Of a stretch of DNA of 17,312 bases, positions 13,175 through 17,312 are shown piece after piece. The notes under the pieces were generated by a model. That model was given only the letters and a program-made list of their open reading frames with translations, was not told where the DNA came from and did not search any database. The DNA comes from Thermoflexus sp. (GTDB taxonomy: Bacteria > Chloroflexota > Anaerolineae > Thermoflexales > Thermoflexaceae). Position numbers and translations under genes: made by a program. The DNA is taken from assembly GCF_034432235.1 (NCBI RefSeq), contig NZ_DAOUCJ010000077.1, forward strand, positions 1 through 17,312, in the 5' to 3' direction. Position 1 is the stretch's first letter. Each line of letters starts with the position of its first letter.

Positions 13175-13990
13175 TCATGACGCGCTTTTCCGGGCGAGCC
13201 GTCGCCGCACCATCGTGAGCAGCTGACGAGCCGGCGGGCGAAACTGTCGGACCTCATCCCCCAGCTCATGGACGGTGGCGGCCAGGGCGATGCTATGCCG
13301 GATGTAGTCCTGCATCAGATCCACCAGCATCCGCTGCCGGGTTCGGAGTCCCCGGGCCTCGGTTTCCCCCCAGATCTCCCCCGCCACGACCTCCTCCGCA
13401 TCCGATACCAGGATCAACCATCGGGCAGCGGAGGCCGGGGCGATCCGGTAGCGATGGAGCTCCCCCCGGCATCCCTCGCATACGGAGGCACAGGCCGCCA
13501 GGCACAGCGTGGTGATCCGCACCCCCCGGGCTTCCGCGCGGGCCAGAGGCATCGCGAGGGCGCTCGCCTCCGGCGGCCACAGGGCGACCCAGATCGTGCG
13601 CGTGGCCCGATCCAGGATCGCCCGGGCATGATCCAGGAGCGTGGCATATCCAGAGAGGTTCCAGACCGGCTCCGGCTCCGGCGCAGGGCCGAGGGCCTCC
13701 AGCGCCCTCCGCGCCGCAGCAAGGGTCTCCTCGAAGCGGCGATCCAGGCGCTTGAGGAACTCCCCTGGCGGCGTCGGAGCATAACGAGTGCCCTCCGGCG
13801 TCTCCACCCGTATCACAGCGCCTCGCTCTTCCAGGCGCTGGAGCACCGGGTAGATATTCGGCCGGGGGATCCCCGAGCGTTTGGCCAGCTCATAGCCGGT
13901 CAGGGGATGCGCCTGCAGAAGGGTCACATAGGCCCGGGCCTCGTATTCGCTGAACCCCAGCTGTTGCAGCAACTCGATGACGTCTGCCAT
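13175..13990 (-). CDS. TrmB-family transcriptional regulator with a four-cysteine cluster
   Basis: 271 aa. Residues 1-75 form a winged helix typical of TrmB: LLQQLGFSEYEARAYVTLL, then ELAKRSGIPRPNIYPVLQRLEERG and the wing VETPEGTRY. A helical linker (about 78-100) leads to a C-terminal effector domain (about 112-215, phospholipase D-like in this family). In it, C163, C167, C171 and C174 (TLCLAACASVCEGCR) form C-x3-C-x3-C-x2-C, able to bind Fe-S or another metal, or to sense redox state. The family classically senses sugars, and the cysteines argue for a different signal here. Last gene of a three-gene unit, 24 nt after the DUF2231 gene; ribosome site aaggaa 5 nt before the ATG. It probably controls its own operon through the dyad at 14751-14770 (inference). 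Confidence 0.88.
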   Translation of the reverse strand: MADVIELLQQLGFSEYEARAYVTLLQAHPLTGYELAKRSGIPRPNIYPVLQRLEERGAVIRVETPEGTRYAPTPPGEFLKRLDRRFEETLAAARRALEALGPAPEPEPVWNLSGYATLLDHARAILDRATRTIWVALWPPEASALAMPLARAEARGVRITTLCLAACASVCEGCRGELHRYRIAPASAARWLILVSDAEEVVAGEIWGETEARGLRTRQRMLVDLMQDYIRHSIALAATVHELGDEVRQFRPPARQLLTMVRRRLARKSAS

Positions 13991-14014
13991 GCCGCTTCCT
14001 TTTCCAGAAGCTCT

Positions 14015-14506
14015 TCACCGGGAAGCGCCCACGCGCATCCCGTGCCGGTAGACCAGCTCCCCGCCCAGGAAGTTGCCGAGGAGCAGGAGCCCGACGCCCA
14101 GGGCGGCGAGGAGGAGGGGGAGGATGGGCGTGCGCGCCGATCCGGGGTCGAGGGCTCGCAACCCGGCGCTTATGGCGAAGCACCCGGTCGCGCCGGCCTG
14201 GGCGAGCAGATGTCGCCATCCCAGCTGACGCTTCCAGGAGCCGGGGACGGTGGGCAGGAAGTCCAGCAGGCCGGTGAAAATGGCCAGGGCTGCCATCCCC
14301 AGCCCCAGCAGGATGTCATAGAAAGCGGCGCGGACCAGCGTGGGATCCGGCCGGATCCAGGAGAGGAGATCGAACAGGAGGGCGGCCGGCCACAGCCCTG
14401 CCGGGAAGTGGACCACCAGCGCATGGGTCGGGTGCCCGATGGGCTTGCCCTGAAGCACCTCCCGCAGCGTCCAGCCGCCTCCGATGAACTGCCGGCTCTG
14501 TCCCAC
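14015..14506 (-). CDS. DUF2231 domain membrane protein
   Basis: 163 aa from a GTG at 14506 that lies 6 nt after ggagg. It shows the DUF2231 hallmarks GHPTHALVVHFPAGLWPAAL near the N-terminus (about 24-43), with two conserved histidines before the first helix, and NFLGGELVYRHGMRV at the C-terminus. Four membrane helices are visible (about 33-49, 62-84, 100-117 and 128-145). The molecular function of the family is not settled; members often sit beside cytochromes, copper proteins or metal-stress genes. Here it lies between a Cys-rich small protein (18 nt upstream) and the TrmB-like regulator (24 nt downstream), so one mRNA is likely. The histidines could bind haem or metal (inference). Confidence 0.9.
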   Translation of the reverse strand: MGQSRQFIGGGWTLREVLQGKPIGHPTHALVVHFPAGLWPAALLFDLLSWIRPDPTLVRAAFYDILLGLGMAALAIFTGLLDFLPTVPGSWKRQLGWRHLLAQAGATGCFAISAGLRALDPGSARTPILPLLLAALGVGLLLLGNFLGGELVYRHGMRVGASR

Positions 14507-14524
14507 GCCCAGCCTCCGTATCCC

Positions 14525-14728
14525 TTAACGCCCCTGAGCGCCCGGGGTCCAGACACGACTGCGGACCTCCCCGCGCAGGACCTTTTCCATGGTCTCCGTC
14601 ATATTTCGCCAGACCTGCTCGACGGAGAGGCCCTCGGCCTTCGCCGCCTCCACCAGGTGCTGCATCGTGATGTGGCGCGGATCCCCGTGCCCGGCATCCG
14701 GCTCCATACAACCGCACGAGAGACACAT
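14525..14728 (-). CDS. Small protein with N-terminal CxxCxC motif
   Basis: 67 aa. It begins MCLSCGCMEPDAGHGDPRHI: Cys2, Cys5, Cys7 plus His14 and His19 make a compact metal-binding patch. The remainder (HLVEAAKAEGLSVEQVWRNM) is an amphipathic helix with a polar tail. Similar short hypothetical proteins with an MCxxCGC start are familiar, but I know of no assigned function. The ribosome site aaaggagg lies 6 nt before the ATG, and a consensus promoter precedes it with a leader of about 30 nt. As first gene of the unit with DUF2231 and the TrmB-like regulator, it may be a metal or sulfur carrier or a sensor partner (inference). Confidence 0.82.
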   Translation of the reverse strand: MCLSCGCMEPDAGHGDPRHITMQHLVEAAKAEGLSVEQVWRNMTETMEKVLRGEVRSRVWTPGAQGR

Positions 14729-14750
14729 GGCGGGCCTCCTTTAGAAGTTA

Positions 14751-14770
14751 TACAAGCAACTACTATTGTA
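14751..14770. promoter_or_regulatory. Candidate operator dyad TACAA-N10-TTGTA overlapping the -10 box
   Basis: The 5-bp arms TACAA (14751-14755) and TTGTA (14766-14770) are perfectly inverted about a 10-bp spacer, a spacing that puts both arms on one DNA face for a dimer. The right arm covers the -10 box and the left arm lies just past the expected start of transcription, a typical repressor position. The best candidate ligand is the TrmB-like protein encoded in the same unit (inference). Confidence 0.55.
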
Positions 14771-14793
14771 GATGGGAATGGCGATACTGTCAA
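14765..14793 (-). promoter_or_regulatory. Sigma-70-type promoter for the Cys-protein/DUF2231/TrmB unit
   Basis: On the minus strand TTGACA (14793-14788) and TACAAT (14770-14765) are separated by exactly 17 bp. The -35 is a perfect consensus and the -10 differs from TATAAT by one base. Transcription should begin near 14758, giving a leader of about 30 nt that contains aaaggagg ahead of the ATG at 14728. Confidence 0.85.
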
Positions 14794-14942
14794 ATCTGGG
14801 GAAGGCGAGGTGAAGGATGCTGGTGGAGGGAGATCCGCGTCCCATGGACGTCTGACGCCGGTCTGGTGTATTTTCACTCGCTGTCGAATAAACTGAGAGG
14901 AGCATGGATTCCTTCAGAAGGCTGGTCATGAAGAGGGGGGTC

Positions 14943-15329
14943 ATGATCAAAGTGAAGCGTGTCTACGATCCGGTGGAGCCCGATGATGGGCAGCGGTTCC
15001 TGGTCGAGCGGCTGTGGCCCCGGGGGATCCGCAAGGAGGCCCTGCAAATGAAGGGCTGGCTGAAGGACGTGGCCCCCAGCGATGGGCTGCGGCGGTGGTT
15101 CGGCCACGATCCGAGGAAGTGGGAGGAGTTCCGGCGGCGCTACTTCGCGGAGCTCGAAGCCCATCCCGAGGCCTGGCAGCCGTTGCTGGAAGCCGCCCGC
15201 GCCGGCAACATCACCCTGCTCTTCAGCGCCCGGGACACCTCCCACAACAACGCGGTGGCCCTCCGGGAGTTCCTGGAGGAGAAGTTGAAAGAGCCCCAAG
15301 ATCCTTCGCTCCAGGCCTCAGGCCTATAA
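14943..15329 (+). CDS. DUF488 family protein
   Basis: 128 aa from the ATG at 14943, giving MIKVKRVYDPVEPDDGQRF, the normal family start, with agagg 6 nt upstream. In-frame ATGs at 14904 and 14928 would add 13 or 5 residues; the first has its purine stretch too close. Conserved features are FLVERLWPRGIRKEAL, WLKDVAPSDGLRRWFGHDP, WEEFRRRYFAEL and the ITLLFSARDTSHNNAVAL end motif. DUF488 is a widespread, mostly uncharacterised cytoplasmic family that includes Cys-containing members; this copy has no cysteine. It is divergent from the Cys-protein operon and convergent with the NADH dehydrogenase. Confidence 0.9.
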   Translation: MIKVKRVYDPVEPDDGQRFLVERLWPRGIRKEALQMKGWLKDVAPSDGLRRWFGHDPRKWEEFRRRYFAELEAHPEAWQPLLEAARAGNITLLFSARDTSHNNAVALREFLEEKLKEPQDPSLQASGL

Positions 15330-15335
15330 CGCCCT

Positions 15336-15361
15336 CGCTCGCTTGAGCTGACCCGCGAGCG
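15336..15361. terminator. Possible bidirectional terminator hairpin between convergent genes
   Basis: A perfect 7-bp inverted repeat (cgctcgc at 15336-15342, gcgagcg at 15355-15361) with a 12-nt loop lies in the 32-nt gap between the DUF488 and NADH dehydrogenase stops. On the plus strand it is followed by ctattt, a weak T-run; there is none on the other strand. Its position supports a terminator role, but the tail is poor. Confidence 0.4.
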
Positions 15362-16627
15362 CTATTTGCCCCTTACGGGCGGCGAGGGGAGGATCAAGCG
15401 CACCGCCCGTTCGTAGAACAGATAATCCCATGCCCAGCCGGAGAGCACCACCAGCCGGTTCCGCATCCCGATGAGGCGAACGAGATGAACCCCCAGCCAG
15501 AGCAGCCATGCGGGGAAGCCGGTGAAGGAGCGCCCGAAGACATGGGCGACAGCGGCGTTCCGCCCGATGGTGACCAGCGTTCCGGGATCCCGATACCGGA
15601 AGGGTTGGGGCGGGCGGCCTTCCAGGACGCGCAGGATGTTCCGCGCGGCGAGCGCCCCCTGCTGGATGGCCACCGGGGCGACCATGGGCAGCCTCCCCGC
15701 TCCTTCTGGAAACGCCAGATCTCCCACCCCATAGATCTCCGGCCAACCGGGCACCTGCAGGGTGGAAGAGATCCGCACCCGTCCCCCCGGCCCCAGGGGA
15801 AGCCCCAGGGTCTCGCCGAGGGGATTGCCTTTTACCCCCGCGGTCCACACCACGGTCCCAGTCTCGATCGAGGCTCCATCCTTCAACCGCACGCGCCCCG
15901 GCTCCACGGCTTCCACAAGGGCCCGCAGGCGAACGTCCACCCCGAGGCGTCGAAGGCGAGCGGCCGCATAGGCGCGTAACGGATCCGGAAGGCCGGGCAG
16001 CAGACCTTCCATCGCTTCCAGGAGGACCACCTGGATCTCCCGGAAATCCAGGGTCGGGAAATCCCTCCGGAGGGGGCGGGCGATGAGCTCCGCCAGGGCA
16101 CCGGCGAACTCCACCCCGGTCGGCCCGCCGCCGACGATGGTGAATGGGAGCATCCGGCGCCGCCGGGACGGATCGGGCTCCCGGGCTGCCCGTTCGAAGG
16201 AGGCCAGGATATGGTTGCGCAGATCGATGGCCTGATCCAGGGTCTTGAGGAAAAACGCATGCTCGGCGACCCCGGGCACCCCAAAGGTATGCTCGACGCT
16301 GCCGGGAGCCAGGATCAGGAAATCGTAGGGGATCGGCGGGCCGTCGGTCTCCAGCCGGCGGGCTTCGGCGTCGATCCGGCGGATCTCGGCCATTTCGAAT
16401 CCCACGTTGGGAAACCGGCGAAGAAGGCCCCGGATGGGAAACGCGATGGCCTCGGGCTCGATCTCCGCGGCAGCGACCTGATAGAGCAGGGGGAGAAAGG
16501 TGTGATGGTTTCGCCGGTCCACCAGCAGCACTTCCACGGGCTCAAAGGCCAGGGTCCGCACGGCCCACAGCCCGCCGAACCCGGCGCCCACCACGACCAC
16601 TCGCGGCCGATCCCGCCTCATGGTCAT
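15362..16627 (-). CDS. ndh: Type II NADH dehydrogenase-like FAD/NAD(P) oxidoreductase
   Basis: 421 aa. NDH-2 enzymes oxidise NADH and reduce quinone at the inner membrane face without proton pumping. The FAD site is VVVGAGFGGLWAVRTL (11-26), followed by the typical RRNHHTFLPLLYQVA (38-52). The NADH site is FTIVGGGPTGVEFAGAL (162-178), then YGVGDLA (299-305) and APVAIQQGALAARN (317-330), the flavin/quinone-site block of this family. The C-terminus has a hydrophobic stretch (about 371-387) and the GWAWDYLF end region expected for membrane anchoring. ATG codons at 16627 and 16621 share one purine-rich site (aaggggg), so two residues are uncertain. It appears monocistronic. It could supply electrons to a quinone pool once used by the lost copper enzymes (inference). 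Confidence 0.93.
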   Translation of the reverse strand: MTMRRDRPRVVVVGAGFGGLWAVRTLAFEPVEVLLVDRRNHHTFLPLLYQVAAAEIEPEAIAFPIRGLLRRFPNVGFEMAEIRRIDAEARRLETDGPPIPYDFLILAPGSVEHTFGVPGVAEHAFFLKTLDQAIDLRNHILASFERAAREPDPSRRRRMLPFTIVGGGPTGVEFAGALAELIARPLRRDFPTLDFREIQVVLLEAMEGLLPGLPDPLRAYAAARLRRLGVDVRLRALVEAVEPGRVRLKDGASIETGTVVWTAGVKGNPLGETLGLPLGPGGRVRISSTLQVPGWPEIYGVGDLAFPEGAGRLPMVAPVAIQQGALAARNILRVLEGRPPQPFRYRDPGTLVTIGRNAAVAHVFGRSFTGFPAWLLWLGVHLVRLIGMRNRLVVLSGWAWDYLFYERAVRLILPSPPVRGK

Positions 16628-16875
16628 TTCCCCCTTCGTATGATCATCCGCAGGTGGGTGACAGCCCGATTTCTCTTCCCGAAACGGGGAGGGGGGATTT
16701 TTAGGCTCCCCCTTCCCTACGAGGAAAGGGGGCAGGGGGGGTAGGTCCGAGGACCCCTCCTTCTCCCTCCTCCCTGGATCTCGCTGTCGATCCGGCCATC
16801 CAGGGTATCTTAACCCGGCGCCGGCCCCTTTGCTTGTTCCGAATCAAAGAGGGAGGAACGCGGATCGCTGCAGAA
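16628..16875. other. Intergenic region with a REP-like palindrome
   Basis: About 250 bases between the divergent NADH dehydrogenase start and the NirK remnant. It contains a C/G-rich palindrome (see the 16708-16732 entry), flanked by ggggaggggggattttt and by ggcagggggg runs, then C/T-rich DNA. No open frame with a recognisable product, no RNA gene and no clear promoter was seen. Confidence 0.5.
16708..16732. repeat. REP-like intergenic palindrome
   Basis: The arms ccccctt (16708-16714) and aaggggg (16726-16732) pair, with inner cc/gg pairs and one bulged A, around the loop ctacga. The flanks are strongly G-rich (runs of five to seven Gs at 16690-16695 and 16735-16741). The look is that of dispersed C/G-rich intergenic repeats common in cyanobacteria and Chloroflexota, but only one copy is in this window. 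No T-run follows the stem in either direction, so it is not an intrinsic terminator. Confidence 0.5.
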
Positions 16876-16921
16876 TAGATGCAGGCTCAGCGGGAGGAAG
16901 GAGACACACGATCCAGTAGAA

Positions 16922-17227
16922 AGCGGGAGGCTCTCCATCCTCTGAAGGCACGCACGGGAGAGTGGACCCGTATTTTCTTCGGGGTGGGCGGCTTGAACAT
17001 CGGCTCGAATTTCCACATCAACATCATCGGGGAGATCTTCGATCGGGTGTATGCGGGATCGCCGGATACCTTCGTCGCCAATGAGGAGACCGTTTATATG
17101 CCGCCGGGGTCGACGGCCATCTTCGAGTTCACGACCGAGGTCCCCGGCCACCTTGTTCGGGCGCAAGGTGGAGAAGAGGAAGGCCGCCGATCATGGGAGG
17201 GAGAGCGCTTCCGCGGAGGACCGATGA
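16922..17227 (+). pseudogene. nirK: Remnant of a copper nitrite reductase (NirK) gene, C-terminal cupredoxin domain
   Basis: The frame reads LHPLKARTGEWTRIFFGVGG, then LNIGSNFH, IIGEIFDRVYAGSPDTF, MPPGSTAIFEFTTEVPGHLV, which is the second cupredoxin domain of NirK, including the FHxIGEIFDRV block that carries the type 2 copper/active-site His. Defects: (a) everything before this domain is missing, including the type 1 copper ligands; (b) a 6-bp tandem duplication (acatca at 17015-17020 and 17021-17026) inserts two codons after the His, giving FHINIIGE in place of FHIIGE; (c) after PGHLV the usual DHAL...KGA.G end is absent. The +1 frame instead encodes a charged tail ending at TGA 17225-17227, which overlaps the next ATG. 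The remnant frame is open from an ATG at 16879 (directly after a TAG, no ribosome site) through the window end. Confidence 0.8.
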
Positions 17228-17312
17228 TCCGGGGGGAGTGGTCGATCGAAGAGCTGAGGGCGCGTTATCCCCGATCCCGGGAGGTTCTGATCCGCTGGGG
17301 GATGTGGTGCCC
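17224..17312 (+). CDS. DUF1858-like domain protein, 3'-truncated by window edge
   Basis: Only the first 29 residues are visible: MIRGEWSIEELRARYPRSRE, then VLIRWGMWC. This is the start of a DUF1858-type module (helix, R-Y-P, then G-M-x-C with the Cys opening a metal or Fe-S site). The ribosome site gcggagg lies 4 nt before the ATG, which overlaps a TGA in the neighbouring frame as ATGA, as expected if it was once translationally coupled to the intact upstream nitrite reductase. DUF1858 modules occur alone or at the start of nitrosative-stress and hybrid-cluster proteins, which fits the nirK neighbour. What follows the window edge is unknown. The NirK-remnant frame is in phase with it, so a fused product cannot be excluded. 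Confidence 0.68.
   Translation, partial: MIRGEWSIEELRARYPRSREVLIRWGMWC

Noticed and set aside
12843..13178. 111-codon minus-strand frame and overlapping short frames at 12856-13269
   Set aside because: The products are Arg/Gly/Pro-rich with no motif. The only recognisable coding signal in this gap is the cupredoxin remnant in another frame.
13268..14896. 542-codon open frame on the plus strand
   Set aside because: It lies opposite the TrmB-like, DUF2231 and Cys-protein genes, all of which have recognisable motifs and ribosome sites. The product shows no domain.
14904..14942. Longer DUF488 start at 14904
   Set aside because: The purine stretch is only one base before that ATG, and family members start at the MIK-type residue encoded at 14943.

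Overview
The window is GC-rich, densely coding bacterial DNA. Gene content and protein style suggest a thermophilic Chloroflexota-like (Anaerolineae/Thermoflexus-type) chromosome, but that is an impression from reading and not a search result. Three zones are visible.

(1) 1-776: the 3' part of a plus-strand gene whose product has a near-perfect 14-residue coiled-coil repeat and a PD-(D/E)XK-like core, closed by a strong hairpin plus T-run terminator.

(2) 777-12799: a surface-polysaccharide locus. Ten genes run on the minus strand from about 11347 down to 777, mostly with tight or overlapping junctions. In transcription order they are: a DegT-family sugar aminotransferase, a Gfo/Idh/MocA dehydrogenase, a WecB-type UDP-HexNAc 2-epimerase, an acetolactate-synthase-like ThDP enzyme, an ATP-grasp ligase, a small helical protein, a GT2 (polyprenyl-phosphate sugar synthase-like), a four-helix small DMT transporter, an FAD amine oxidase/UGM-like protein and a WbaP-type polyprenyl-phosphate sugar-1-phosphate transferase. 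A GT4-type glycosyltransferase is divergent at 11621-12799. The first three match the 3-dehydrogenase, 3-aminotransferase and 2-epimerase steps of 2,3-diamino-sugar nucleotide synthesis. The usual acetyltransferase is absent, while a ThDP lyase and an ATP-grasp ligase are present, which suggests an unusually decorated sugar.

(3) 12800-17312: a redox/metal-flavoured zone. A minus-strand unit (Cys-rich 67-aa protein, DUF2231 membrane protein, TrmB-like regulator with a C-x3-C-x3-C-x2-C cluster) is led by a consensus promoter (TTGACA, 17 bp, TACAAT) overlapped by a TACAA-N10-TTGTA dyad. A DUF488 gene is divergent from it and converges on a type II NADH dehydrogenase. At both ends lie wrecked copper-protein genes: a 50-codon C-terminal cupredoxin remnant (12817-12969) and a copper nitrite reductase (NirK) remnant (about 16922-17227) carrying a 6-bp tandem duplication next to the catalytic histidine and a terminal deletion/frameshift. 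A DUF1858-type gene starts at the right edge. The picture is of a lineage that has lost NirK-type denitrification at this site but kept the accessory and regulatory genes.
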